From CAYMUR01 sp964393615 (GTDB lineage: Bacteria; Planctomycetota; Planctomycetia; Pirellulales; Pirellulaceae), in NCBI GenBank assembly GCA_964393615.1, contig CAYMUR010000107.1:1-15362 (forward strand): a DNA stretch of 15,362 nucleotides, read 5' to 3'. The position numbers were made by a program, and so were the translations under genes. Of the stretch, positions 6,950-15,362 are shown piece by piece. Within the stretch, counting starts at the first letter, position 1; every line of letters starts with the position of its first letter. Under the pieces are notes generated by a model. The model searched no databases. It was not told where the DNA came from and worked only from the letters and a program-made list of their open reading frames with translations.

Positions 6950-7164
6950 TCGTGTGATCCGGTTACAGGCCGTTGAGGTCAGAGAACCGTAACGGTGGTG
7001 GTTGGGCCATCGGAAAATGGACTTTCGGAGAGGGTGTGGCTTCCGTCGACTAGAAGTCAGTTCTGGCTGGCGCACCCAAGCGATAGAAACCTATTGCTAC
7101 TTCTATTTCCAGCAGGTATGGGGACTCCACTATTTGTTGCCGGCTGGATGCTGCCAAGTCCCAT

Positions 7165-8640
7165 TCACACAAACAATGACTGGACGGTTTCTGCTTTGAC
7201 AAGTTCGCGTGGTTGATTCAAATGGTTGTGGACGATTGTATGTGGATCGATACCCATGGAATGGTAGATCGTGGCCAGAATTTCTGTCGGGTGCACGGGA
7301 TCTTCCAGTGGTGCGGACCCGGTTTTGTCGGATTTGCCATGCACGTATCCCCGTTTGATACCCGCACCGCCGATGACGCTGGTATAGCAGTAGGGCCAGT
7401 GATCACGGCCGTCGGCGCTATTGCTATTCCCAGACGTGGAGACACCTTTTTCCGGACTACGGCCGAATTCACCAATGGCGACGACAAGCGTTTCATCCAG
7501 AAGCCCTCGGTCGTCAAGGTCTTCGAAAAGTGCACTTAATCCGTTGTCGAGCATAGGACCAGAACGAGTTTTCATTCGGCTAGTGAGTCCAACGTGATGG
7601 TCCCAACTATGTTTGTCCGAGTTTGCAACCTTTGGCCATACAACCTCTACGACACGTGTGCCCGCCTCGACAAGACGACGAGCTAACAGACAACTTTGGC
7701 CAAATGTGGTTCGCCCGTAACGGTCTCGAACGGCGTCGCTTTCGGAAGATAACTTGAATGCTTCACGGGCACGACCACTGACCAATAGGTTGAGCGCTTG
7801 GGAATAAAAATCGTCAATATTGTAGTCGGCCACCGCTTTGTCAATGACTGGCAGTTGCGCACTGATCGCTTCTCGCAGATTAGCGCGGCGATTGAGTCGA
7901 ACTGAAAAAACATCAGGTCGGAGTTGGAGGTCATCAACTTTAACGTTGTCCATTTTGGCCATATTCATGTCGTCCCCTTCAGGGAACAAGTAGTACGGAT
8001 CGAAAGCTTTGCCGAGGAACCCGGCCGTGCCACCTTTATTGACAACATTCGACTCCTGCAAAGGCCGCGGCATCATTACGAAGGGCAACATCGGTTCGTC
8101 GGTTGGTTTGAGTCTTACGATGTTTGAACCGAAGTTCGGAAAGTCCTTGGGAGTTGGGGGCTCCAGTTGGCCAGAGGGACCTACCTTGTCCGTCGTGTAG
8201 CCCGTCATGATTTGATAGATTGCGGCTGTATGATTGAACAGCCCGACAGGTGTGTAGCTCATCGAACGGATCATGGTGAATTTGTCGTTTACCTGCGCCA
8301 GCCGAGGCAATATTTCAGTAAAATTCACACCTGGGAGTTTCGTCGAGATATTGGTGAAATCTGAACGTACATTGTCCGGTACGGAGTCCGGTTCTTTCGG
8401 ATCCCAGAGATCAAGGTGACTGGGACCTCCCTGTAAATAGACCATGATGACTGATTTAGCTTTACCCCACCCGGAACTTCCTGCCAAAGAACTGGCGGCT
8501 GACGCGGACTGTGCACGCAGTATCGTATTGAGTGACATGCCGAGCATTCCGGCACCGCCAACGCGGAGAAAATCTCGCCGGTTGTTGCCGAGGTGGGAAT
8601 CACACAGGTCTTTGCCTTGCGCTCCAGGTATTCTAAACAT
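7165..8640 (-). CDS. DUF1501 protein with Tat signal
   Basis: This 491-residue protein belongs to the DUF1501 family, which is very abundant in Planctomycetes and is placed in the alkaline phosphatase-like fold group. A twin-arginine motif, NRRDFLRVGG (residues 20-29), precedes a hydrophobic, Ala/Ser-rich stretch, so it is exported by Tat. Family motifs include VIMVYLQGGPSHLDLWDPK (64-82), RSMSY..GLFNHT, SWDHH, GEFGRSP (about 390), GRDHWP (about 410) and HPTEILATIYHSMGID near the end. Length is normal for the family. It lies 44 bases downstream of the giant DUF1549/DUF1553 gene on the same strand, the standard planctomycete pairing, and is probably transcribed with it. No good ribosome-binding site precedes the ATG. 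The biochemical role is unknown; phosphatase- or sulfatase-like hydrolysis is only a fold-based guess. Confidence 0.94.
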   Translation of the reverse strand: MFRIPGAQGKDLCDSHLGNNRRDFLRVGGAGMLGMSLNTILRAQSASAASSLAGSSGWGKAKSVIMVYLQGGPSHLDLWDPKEPDSVPDNVRSDFTNISTKLPGVNFTEILPRLAQVNDKFTMIRSMSYTPVGLFNHTAAIYQIMTGYTTDKVGPSGQLEPPTPKDFPNFGSNIVRLKPTDEPMLPFVMMPRPLQESNVVNKGGTAGFLGKAFDPYYLFPEGDDMNMAKMDNVKVDDLQLRPDVFSVRLNRRANLREAISAQLPVIDKAVADYNIDDFYSQALNLLVSGRAREAFKLSSESDAVRDRYGRTTFGQSCLLARRLVEAGTRVVEVVWPKVANSDKHSWDHHVGLTSRMKTRSGPMLDNGLSALFEDLDDRGLLDETLVVAIGEFGRSPEKGVSTSGNSNSADGRDHWPYCYTSVIGGAGIKRGYVHGKSDKTGSAPLEDPVHPTEILATIYHSMGIDPHTIVHNHLNQPRELVKAETVQSLFV

Positions 8641-8684
8641 ATTGCACCGAATGAGGGGTTAAAATTTTTATTTTGAGAATACTA

Positions 8685-11600
8685 TTAATGATTGAATAAA
8701 AATGCCGCGTTATTGATCAACGCCCATGTGAGATCCTGAGCGGCCGTGAGCCGTCGATTGGCGGACTGCTCCATAGAGTGTTTGACGTCGGTGCGGAGTC
8801 GTATCAACTCTGGATTGTCCTGCACAGGTCGCTCAGCCCGAGAGAGGGCAACCTTTAATTGTTGCAATTTCTCATCGGGAGGCAACGGGCGGGTTTCCGT
8901 TACCCACGCGTATCGTTTTGTGAGATAATCAGGTTGTTGATCACGAAACCAGCTGGTGACGATGGTGTTTTGTTCTGGGGAGCGCAGTGACGGTGACTGG
9001 CCTAGAATTTTGGTGATCTGAACAGGCAAGCCGAGATCCAGTGGCTCGGGTGAATCGGTTGTCCAGATACGGAATCTTCCCAATGGATACGCGCCGTTGG
9101 AATAAGCGCAAACGATTTTGATGATGAGTGTACCGCCTGCCTCGTCGAAAAATAACGGCTCGCTCAGTTTGAATCGAGCCCAATGCGGTTGGCGTGTTTG
9201 GCCGCCCACGGCCCATCCCTTGTCGTTGCGGTTCAGATTGCCGTTAATGCTGTTCTTGACATCGAACGTGTTTTGATTGTGATCAGCCTTGGCGTCGACC
9301 AATTTTGCCTTGACGATTGTTTCAGGATTTTCTGCGAGTGCATGACTTACCTCGAATTCCGTTACAATAAAGTTTCCATCTTTATTCAACCCAGGACCAA
9401 AACCGACAAGGGAATCGTGCGTGAGTGCTTCCAGCATCACGCCGCTGATGTTCGTCGACTTTATTGGAATGGTGACCGTGTAATTAGTCGTGGCAATCGG
9501 ACCGCCGCTTGCGAGTATGGCTGCGTCGTCGTCAATCTGGAGTTCGATGCCATTGGTGGCATTCGCCGAGGAAGGTTGTGGTGATTGCCAAGTTGTCCAG
9601 AAGCGATTAATTGTCAGGCCACTAATCCATTCGGCCTGTTTCTTTGGCAGTGTGTTTGCTTCAAAATCGCGGCGATCGTTTTCTGTCATCGAGATGCGCG
9701 CCTGCCTGGCGGCTTCGGCAGTAGCCTGTTGTTTTTCAAGTTGTGGCATGTAGACATCGATAGCGTTTTGTGCCTGGTCAATGGTAGACTGACGGTCGTT
9801 TTCAAGTTCAGATTTTCTATTTTTCCAAACGTAGCCCAATATAGAAAAACCAACCTTTTCTANNNNNNNNNNTTCAAGTTCTGATTTTCCATTTTCCCAA
9901 ATGGCTTCCAAATCGACGAGCTGTTTGACCAGTGTTTCATGGTCGTCAACGATGCGAGACCAGTGATCGACAACCAATGAAACCTCTGTTTGAGTCGGAT
10001 GTCTGCCGAAAATACGCAGATAAATTTTGTCAACCAGGGAACGATCATCGGGATCAGTCAAAACCAGGTTTGCGATATCATTCTCGGGATCACCGATGGC
10101 GTCGGCAATTGCCGGACTGTTGAGCAGCGTCATTACGGCACTCAGTTCGATGTCATTCTGTCGCTCACATTCACAGGACGATTCGCGCGGTGGACGTCCA
10201 AGATTGGCAAGAAAACCGCTCTTTGTATCGATTTGTGCATCTGCCAACTGGGCGGCACGCATGCCAGGCGCTGCTCCGGGGATATCCGGCGTGGAACCGG
10301 TAACGGTAAAAATAGAATCGAACAAGACTTCTGCCGGAAGGCGTCGGGCCTTGGCGTGTGAATAGTTGATCGTGTCATCCTCGTTGTACGGATTGGTTTC
10401 GATCGATAGTTGGTACGTCCGCGAGTTGCAGATCTCTCTCATCAACTCACGCACGTCAAATCCAGAGTCGATGAATTGTTGTGTCAAATAGTTCAATAGT
10501 TCGGGATTGGTTGGTGGATTACCAGCGCGAATATCATCAATAGGTTCGATGAGGCCAGTACCGGTGAGATAAGCCCATATGCGATTGGCATAGCTTTTTG
10601 CGAAATACTGATTGTCGGATGATGTCAACCACGTGGCGAGTTCTTCACGACGAGTTGCTGGATTGTTGGCTGATTCGGTTTGCAGGCCGGCCTCGTAGGG
10701 GAAGATGGGCTGGGCGACCTCTCCGGTTACGATATTTGTCACATCTCCTGCACTTTGGTCAGATACAATTTCATAAAGCGGTTGGGAAACTTCCACCGCA
10801 CTGCCGCCAATATTTTCATTGGGTGCGTTCTCGACGTCACGTTCCAGTAGGGTCTGTGCAAAAAAGGCGGCAGTTTGATAGTAATTATCTACGTTCCATC
10901 GCTCGAACGGATGATCGTGACACTTGTTGCAGTTGAAACGCGTTGCCAGGAAAAGATGGGTAGTATTCTCCACCAGTTGCTCTGGTGAACGTAGAATTTT
11001 GTAATAACTTGCAGCAGGATTCTCTTTGTTGGAGCCTTTGGCTGTTAGGATGGCGAATACAAACTCATTGTAAGAGGTGTTTGATTCGACCTGTTCATGG
11101 ATCCAATTACGGAACAGCTTGGCTCCTTCTGTTCCGAGAAACTTTGAATTGACCTGAAGCATATCGGCCCACTTGTTGGTCCAATGGTCGACGAACTCGG
11201 GTGAGCCGATCAGTGCATCAATAATCGTTGCACGTTTTTCTTGTATTGGCCTATCGTCGGCCAAAAACATCGAAATTGCTTCGGGTTCAGGTGGCAAACC
11301 AATCAGGTCCAGCCGAACCCTTCGGAGAAACTCTGAGTCGCTGGTCAGTGGTGAGGGGAGAATTCTCATCCGTTTCCACTTGGCAGCGACTAGTTTGTCG
11401 ATTGGAGTCCAAGCTTCCACTTCCTGCCAGACGAATCCGTCTCGATTCCCCATCACGGTCAGTGTGGTGGCGGCATATGCACCACTATAGCGGGCCAGCA
11501 CGGGAGCCTCACCTCGTCTGACCGTGGAAATTCTGCCAAAGTCGTCATGGATCGCAATTTCACGATTGCCACTTTCAATCACGGCTTCTCGTGTCACATC

Positions 11601-13910
11601 GCGCCGGGATCCATCCTCGTAATGCGCGACCACGCGCATCTGCTGGCTGGTACCGATATTCTGGAGCACCGGATTCTGTGGTGACAGTTCGATGCCGGTG
11701 ACCCGTGGTGCTGTCATATCGACTTTGGCACCATTAGCGATCCAATGACGAATCGTGTTGTAGTAATGGGAACCAATATCAGTCACGGCCCCTCCCCGAT
11801 GCGGAACCGCACCGGTGGCTTTGAGAAGCATCAATGAATCGTCGGGTGAAGCAAAGTTTACCCGTCGGGCTGCGTGATCATCTCCAAATGCGCGGGTGTC
11901 AAACAAGGCATCATAACCGCGCAAGCTTAATTTGAATCCATTTTTTCCGTCCTTGGAACCGTGACAGGTTCCCGCATTACAACCAAGCTGGCTGATAACA
12001 GGGTTGACGTCGCGAATGAAATCCGGGTCATAAACCTCATTTAATCCCGTCACAGTTACTTGTGCACTGATAGTCAGCCCCTCGTAAGACGCAGTCAATG
12101 TTGCTTCACCGTTGGCATGGGGACGGACAATTCCGTCGTCAGCAATCGTTGCGACCGGCGTGTCGACCGACCACGACACCATGTGAGTAAGATCGGCAAC
12201 ATCGCCAGAATCAAGCGCGGCCTTGACGAGCAATTGGTGGTAGTCGTCCGGCGCATTCAATGTAATGGTGGTTGGTGAAATCTCGATGCTCGTTACATAG
12301 CGATCTTTGGGAAGCTGGTCTTTGCCACTGTATGATTTAGCTTGCTTTCGATCGATGGGATGGTCAGATTGTTTAGGGCTTGCTTTTGCCAATTCTGTGG
12401 CACTCGTAATGTTGACCGGTATAAAAGCCGCGTGAACTTTTCCACTATCAGCATCCAGCAGATGCACCCGCCCATCGGCTGAAGCGGCAGCAACCGTTTT
12501 TCCGTCCGCGGAAAAGGCGACGGAGAAAACGGCAGCATTAACATCGACAGAGTGCAGCAGATTTGCTCCGCGAGTGTGGAATTCTTCGATTTCAGGCACG
12601 GTGATATTTCCGTCTGGATTCTCGCGAGCTGTCTCAAACAGCTTTTTCAATTCCGGTGTGATAGTCGCGTCGTACTCGGATTGATAAAGATTAATCTGGC
12701 CGGTGCCGTTGAGACTAGAAACAGCTGCAAACCGTTTTCCATCGGGTGCAAAAGCCACACTCCAGATGCGACCTTTCATCGCAGGGTATTTGCGAATTAA
12801 GTTGGCATTGTCACCAATTTTCCGCGCTGTTTCGCGGTACATCCGGTAGATCTGTGGAATACCGTCCGATCCGCCGACCAGGATATGGTCATGTTGCGGA
12901 TGTCGATCGACCGAGTTCACGCCGCCCCGCAGCGCCCCTGGTGTAATCGATGTGATGTTATCGATAAATCGTTCCGTTTCAACTCGCGTGAGTTTGGCGG
13001 ACATGTCTCGCCCGACCGAAACTAAATGATCACCTTGCAACGACCACACCGTGTCGAGGACCCAGTCATTGTGGCCACCCATGAAAAGCACCTGTTCGCC
13101 ACTGAGTGCGTTCATGGCTCGTACCGTGTTGTCTGGAAGACCGAAGGCAATCGACTTTCCGTCGGGTGACCAGCTGGCACCGTAGGCAGTGTCGTAACCA
13201 ACCGGTTTGGAAAGCACCAGTTCGCGGTGGTCAACATCCCAAATTTGGATTTCACCCATACGTCCAGGCAAACCACCGGCGACGGCAAGGAATTTTCCGT
13301 CTGGCGAAAAGCGGGCGCTTTCGATTCGCTCAGAGAGTCCGATTAAACGTGCCACTAGTTCGGTTCCGTCTGCCTTGTGCAAACGCACTTCATGGAACCC
13401 CGCAATAGCGATAAGCTCGCCGTCGGGAGAGTAATCCATGGACGTGATCACGGGGGGTACGGCGTACTGTGGCGGGTGATCTTTGTTGTAGCGCAATTTT
13501 GCATTTTCGGGCGTATCGTCAGTCGCTCCCTGCGCAATCCATTTTGTTACCAGAGACAGTTCGTATGGGGTGAGGGGATCACCCTCCAGAGGCATTGCCG
13601 GTCGATCTTCTTTTTGTTTTTTCGTAACAAGCTCAATGAGATAACTTGCCTCGGGTTGATTTGGAACAATGGCTGGTGACGTTTCGCCACCGGCGATCAG
13701 CGAGGCAACTTCGGTCATGTCGTAGTCCGATTCGGGCCTGGCCGGCTGGTGACACCCCTGGCATTTCACTTGAAAAATCGGTCGAACGTTTTCATAGTAA
13801 CTAACGGTTTCCGGAAGACCGTCTGCCGAGGCTTGTCTAAAAGTGACAAGAACGATCGATGCTAGTAGCAAGGATAAAACGATGTGTTGGCGCATTGCTT
13901 GATTTGTCAT
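8685..13910 (-). CDS. Giant exported PSCyt1/WD40/BIG2/DUF1549/DUF1553 protein
   Basis: This is a secreted modular protein of 1741 residues. The N-terminal signal (about 8-29, ending near ASA) is followed by a planctomycete cytochrome-like domain with CQGCH (50-54). WD40-like blades at about 155-490 show repeated 'SPDGK' turns (YSPDGE, FSPDGKF, WSPDGKS, FAPDGKR, FSADGKT). A first Ig-like BIG2 domain lies at about 540-630. A second haem-type region, GCNAGTCHGSKDGKNGF (about 642), has CX4CH spacing. A second BIG2-like domain follows at about 730-820. DUF1549 starts near 834 and contains CNKCHDHPFERW (about 993); DUF1553 follows at about 1088-1316. Next come a Gln/Glu-rich predicted coiled coil (about 1345-1430) and a C-terminal beta-rich region of unknown type. 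A 10-N gap cuts the coiled coil near its start (9863-9872), and the frame is open on both sides. Such proteins are characteristic of Planctomycetes and are suspected of surface or periplasmic polymer handling with electron transfer; no substrate is known. The DUF1501 gene follows it. Confidence 0.94.
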   Translation of the reverse strand: MTNQAMRQHIVLSLLLASIVLVTFRQASADGLPETVSYYENVRPIFQVKCQGCHQPARPESDYDMTEVASLIAGGETSPAIVPNQPEASYLIELVTKKQKEDRPAMPLEGDPLTPYELSLVTKWIAQGATDDTPENAKLRYNKDHPPQYAVPPVITSMDYSPDGELIAIAGFHEVRLHKADGTELVARLIGLSERIESARFSPDGKFLAVAGGLPGRMGEIQIWDVDHRELVLSKPVGYDTAYGASWSPDGKSIAFGLPDNTVRAMNALSGEQVLFMGGHNDWVLDTVWSLQGDHLVSVGRDMSAKLTRVETERFIDNITSITPGALRGGVNSVDRHPQHDHILVGGSDGIPQIYRMYRETARKIGDNANLIRKYPAMKGRIWSVAFAPDGKRFAAVSSLNGTGQINLYQSEYDATITPELKKLFETARENPDGNITVPEIEEFHTRGANLLHSVDVNAAVFSVAFSADGKTVAAASADGRVHLLDADSGKVHAAFIPVNITSATELAKASPKQSDHPIDRKQAKSYSGKDQLPKDRYVTSIEISPTTITLNAPDDYHQLLVKAALDSGDVADLTHMVSWSVDTPVATIADDGIVRPHANGEATLTASYEGLTISAQVTVTGLNEVYDPDFIRDVNPVISQLGCNAGTCHGSKDGKNGFKLSLRGYDALFDTRAFGDDHAARRVNFASPDDSLMLLKATGAVPHRGGAVTDIGSHYYNTIRHWIANGAKVDMTAPRVTGIELSPQNPVLQNIGTSQQMRVVAHYEDGSRRDVTREAVIESGNREIAIHDDFGRISTVRRGEAPVLARYSGAYAATTLTVMGNRDGFVWQEVEAWTPIDKLVAAKWKRMRILPSPLTSDSEFLRRVRLDLIGLPPEPEAISMFLADDRPIQEKRATIIDALIGSPEFVDHWTNKWADMLQVNSKFLGTEGAKLFRNWIHEQVESNTSYNEFVFAILTAKGSNKENPAASYYKILRSPEQLVENTTHLFLATRFNCNKCHDHPFERWNVDNYYQTAAFFAQTLLERDVENAPNENIGGSAVEVSQPLYEIVSDQSAGDVTNIVTGEVAQPIFPYEAGLQTESANNPATRREELATWLTSSDNQYFAKSYANRIWAYLTGTGLIEPIDDIRAGNPPTNPELLNYLTQQFIDSGFDVRELMREICNSRTYQLSIETNPYNEDDTINYSHAKARRLPAEVLFDSIFTVTGSTPDIPGAAPGMRAAQLADAQIDTKSGFLANLGRPPRESSCECERQNDIELSAVMTLLNSPAIADAIGDPENDIANLVLTDPDDRSLVDKIYLRIFGRHPTQTEVSLVVDHWSRIVDDHETLVKQLVDLEAIWENGKSELEXXXXEKVGFSILGYVWKNRKSELENDRQSTIDQAQNAIDVYMPQLEKQQATAEAARQARISMTENDRRDFEANTLPKKQAEWISGLTINRFWTTWQSPQPSSANATNGIELQIDDDAAILASGGPIATTNYTVTIPIKSTNISGVMLEALTHDSLVGFGPGLNKDGNFIVTEFEVSHALAENPETIVKAKLVDAKADHNQNTFDVKNSINGNLNRNDKGWAVGGQTRQPHWARFKLSEPLFFDEAGGTLIIKIVCAYSNGAYPLGRFRIWTTDSPEPLDLGLPVQITKILGQSPSLRSPEQNTIVTSWFRDQQPDYLTKRYAWVTETRPLPPDEKLQQLKVALSRAERPVQDNPELIRLRTDVKHSMEQSANRRLTAAQDLTWALINNAAFLFNH
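9801..9901 (-). repeat. Imperfect direct repeat flanking the scaffold gap
   Basis: Two 29-base segments (9801-9829 and 9873-9901) match at 26 of 29 positions in the same orientation, 72 bases apart as drawn. Both encode a near-identical W(E/K)N(G/R)KSELE peptide. The second copy touches the Ns. This is either a real short tandem duplication at the start of the coiled coil or a mis-joined contig end, for example from strain variants. Confidence 0.8.
9863..9872. other. Scaffold gap (10 Ns) inside the giant gene
   Basis: Ten Ns lie between two copies of a near-identical 29-base segment. The reading frame happens to stay open across the stated length, but the local protein sequence (EKVGFSILGYV) looks unlike the surrounding coiled coil, so this join should not be trusted. 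Confidence 0.95.
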
Positions 13911-13930
13911 GTCTAAAAAAAGAATAGCGA

Positions 13931-13940
13931 NNNNNNNNNN
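13931..13940. other. Scaffold gap (10 Ns) just upstream of the giant gene
   Basis: Ten Ns lie 20 bases before the start codon of the giant minus-strand gene. The true leader length is therefore unknown. No ribosome-binding site is visible in the bases that remain next to the ATG. Confidence 0.95.
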
Positions 13941-14136
13941 AAAGTTTATTGCCAGCAGGTATTGTAAAAATTAACGGAAGTTTTGGAAAAGGTGGGATCG
14001 TCAGGAGATCGCTTTAGAACAGTTACAGTTTAGCTTGTGGAAGTTGGCTGTTTCAACCCTGGTTGGCAAGTTCAGTTGCCATGGAGTTGCTATCTCTTGT
14101 GTCCGCAGATGTGAATTAGTGACGAACTAGCGGTGA

Positions 14137-14166
14137 GTTATAGGGTTCCAGTGAATTTCTAGTCAC
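14137..14166 (-). promoter_or_regulatory. Weak candidate promoter for the giant gene
   Basis: Read on the minus strand, GTGACT (14166-14161) and TATAAC (14142-14137) are separated by 18 bases and resemble a sigma-70-type promoter (4/6 and 5/6 matches). It would give a leader of more than 200 bases. Planctomycete promoters are poorly defined, so this is only a suggestion. Confidence 0.2.
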
Positions 14167-14259
14167 TTGTCTTATTTTCGATAAAAAATGGTCCGTTCGA
14201 TCGGGGCGTGATCTTACCTGCATCAAGACGACCTTTTATTTGTTTTACGACCGTATTTC

Positions 14260-14285
14260 TTGTCGGACGAGTTCGATTGTCGGAC
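14260..14285 (-). repeat. Tandem pair of GTCCGACAA motifs
   Basis: On the minus strand the 9-mer GTCCGACAA occurs twice with a 17-base start-to-start distance, between pepT and the giant gene. The same 9-mer with one more shared base lies upstream of the aldo/keto reductase gene, in the same orientation relative to that gene. It could be an operator, but one 9/10 match also lies inside the giant coding region (10611-10620), so chance is not excluded. Confidence 0.3.
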
Positions 14286-14295
14286 TGTTTAGACA

Positions 14296-15362
14296 TTAGG
14301 GTTTCGCCCAGATTTGGACAAGTTCGATCAGCACTTCGCTGGCCTGAACCATTTCATCCAGGCTAGCCCATTCTAGGGGTGAGTGCGGATTATGTTGCCC
14401 AGTGGATAGATTGGGTGTCGGCAGGCCACGTTCGGTGAACTGGGACCCATCCGTGCCACCACGGACGATGGAGCGACGACAAGTGCGCCCGAGGCGTTGG
14501 TGGGCTTCTTCGGCATATGCAACGGCGCGGGGTTCTTTGGCCAAGCCTTCGGCCATGTTGCGGTACTGTTTTGTGACGTCGACAGAGATGTTGGTACTTG
14601 GGAACTGTGAGGTTATTTCCGCAGCCAACGAGTGCAGTAGCTCGGCCTGTCCGACCAGGGCAGAGGTGTCAAAATCACGCAGCAAGATTTTCAAGGTCAC
14701 TTCAGCGACTCCACCCTCTACTAGATAGGGATGAAGAAAACCACAGCGACCGTCGGTTGTCTCTGGTGACAAAGTCGATCGCGGCAAGGCGGCAACAAAC
14801 GCTCCAGCTGCCCGAATGGCATTTACCATTCGGTTTTTGGCAATGGCAGGATGAATGTTGGTACCGCGCACAGTGACCGTAGCCAGATCAGCGGAAAACG
14901 TTTCGACGTCGACTTCATTAGCCCCTTGTCCGTCCAGTGTGTACGCCACCGTTGCGTTGAGTTTGTCGAGGTCGACATAGTCAACACCATGGCCAATTTC
15001 TTCATCGCAGGTGAACAGAATACGAATCACACCGTGTTCGATTTGTGGGTGTTCGATCAAGTATGCCGCTAATTCCATAATGACAGCAACGCCCGCTTTG
15101 GCGTCACCACCGAGCAGTGTTGTGCCATCGGTGGTGATCAACGTGTTACCATGTTGCGATTCCAGTTCCGGGTTATCAGCAACGCGGATTACCTGACTCG
15201 TGTCTCCTGGGAGCACCAGGTCGGTACCAGAGTAGTTGTGAATGATTTGCGGTTGGACGTTTTCGCCGGATGTTTCAGGTGAAGTGTCTAAATGGGAATT
15301 GAAGGCGACGACTGGTACTTCCCGGTCGATATTGGCCGGAAGCGTTGCCCAGACCAATCCAT
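14296..15362 (-). CDS. Peptidase T (tripeptide aminopeptidase), 5' end outside window
   Basis: This M20-family zinc aminopeptidase removes N-terminal residues from tripeptides in the cytoplasm. The frame is open to the window edge and begins inside the protein (GLVWATLPANID matches the usual internal '..YATLPAN' of PepT), so about 40-50 N-terminal residues should lie beyond the edge. Visible metal and catalytic motifs are SHLDTSP (His ligand plus Asp), TTLLGGDAKAG (bridging Asp), FTCDEEIG (catalytic and ligand Glu), TLDG (Asp ligand) and TGQHNPHSPLEW (C-terminal His ligand), plus IVRGGTDGSQ and the dimerisation-domain motif NIHPAIAKNRMVNA. The usual GADDKAG reads GGDAKAG, but the first Asp, the metal ligand, is kept. 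The gene ends in TAA 385 bases before the giant gene. It appears to be a housekeeping gene with no functional link to its neighbours. Confidence 0.95.
   Translation of the reverse strand, partial: GLVWATLPANIDREVPVVAFNSHLDTSPETSGENVQPQIIHNYSGTDLVLPGDTSQVIRVADNPELESQHGNTLITTDGTTLLGGDAKAGVAVIMELAAYLIEHPQIEHGVIRILFTCDEEIGHGVDYVDLDKLNATVAYTLDGQGANEVDVETFSADLATVTVRGTNIHPAIAKNRMVNAIRAAGAFVAALPRSTLSPETTDGRCGFLHPYLVEGGVAEVTLKILLRDFDTSALVGQAELLHSLAAEITSQFPSTNISVDVTKQYRNMAEGLAKEPRAVAYAEEAHQRLGRTCRRSIVRGGTDGSQFTERGLPTPNLSTGQHNPHSPLEWASLDEMVQASEVLIELVQIWAKP

Larger units (their letters stand above)
13911..14295. other. Intergenic region upstream of the giant gene, with a gap
   Basis: This 385-base region separates pepT from the giant gene on the minus strand and contains 10 Ns. 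I see no gene in it. It should hold the promoter of the giant gene. It contains a tandem pair of TTGTCGGAC (14260-14268 and 14277-14285, start-to-start distance 17). A 6-bp hairpin, TGGCAA/TTGCCA, lies at 14064-14081 with no T-tract. No clear pepT terminator is visible. Confidence 0.6.

Noticed and set aside
6950..7164. Frames and weak inverted repeats between the convergent genes as a gene or terminator
   Set aside because: The plus-strand frames overlap the end of the DUF1501 gene and look random; the 5-bp CGGTT/AACCG and CCGTT/AACGG stems have long loops and no T-run.
14064..14081. TGGCAA/TTGCCA hairpin as a terminator
   Set aside because: A six-base stem with no T-tract on either strand, and more than 200 bases from the pepT stop.
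15355..15357. TTG at the window edge as the pepT start
   Set aside because: The sequence matches an internal part of PepT, and the frame stays open to the last base, so the gene is truncated by the window.

Overview
The window looks like a scaffold from a planctomycete, probably Pirellulaceae-like. The main evidence is one very large exported protein that combines planctomycete cytochrome, WD40, Ig-like, DUF1549 and DUF1553 modules, followed directly by a DUF1501 Tat-exported protein. This gene pair is typical of Planctomycetes. A zinc-ribbon membrane protein with the 'FSLSTLL' signature and a cytochrome/FGE-sulfatase fusion fit the same group. Three runs of exactly 10 Ns (380-389, 9863-9872, 13931-13940) mark contig joins, so this is a scaffolded and possibly metagenomic assembly. 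No tRNA, rRNA, CRISPR array, insertion sequence or integrase was seen.

Layout. (1) 350-3757, plus strand: a tight four-gene operon encoding a six-helix membrane protein, a zinc-ribbon membrane protein, a cysteine-rich radical SAM enzyme of the tetraether-synthase-like (Tes/MJ0619, COG1964-like) family, and a variant Lgt-family membrane transferase. The last two genes overlap by 4 bases. (2) 3758-4354: a gap of about 600 bases with no convincing gene. (3) 4355-6949, plus strand: a Tat-exported aldo/keto reductase-like protein and, 3 bases after its stop codon, a membrane-anchored four-CXXCH cytochrome fused to a SUMF1/FGE-type domain. (4) 13910-7165, minus strand: the 1741-residue PSCyt/WD40/BIG2/DUF1549/DUF1553 protein and then the DUF1501 protein. 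This unit converges with unit 3. (5) 14296 to the window edge, minus strand: pepT, whose 5' end lies outside the window.

How the genes may work together. The first operon is the most interesting part. A radical SAM enzyme resembling the archaeal enzyme that joins lipid tails is translationally coupled to a membrane enzyme of the family that handles diacylglyceryl groups of phospholipids, and both follow two membrane proteins. The simplest inference is a bacterial membrane-lipid modification system, possibly making bridged or membrane-spanning lipids, but its substrate cannot be read from the sequence. Units 3 and 4 both encode exported haem proteins paired with Tat-exported partners. They fit the periplasmic/surface redox and degradative repertoire of planctomycetes, with unknown substrates.
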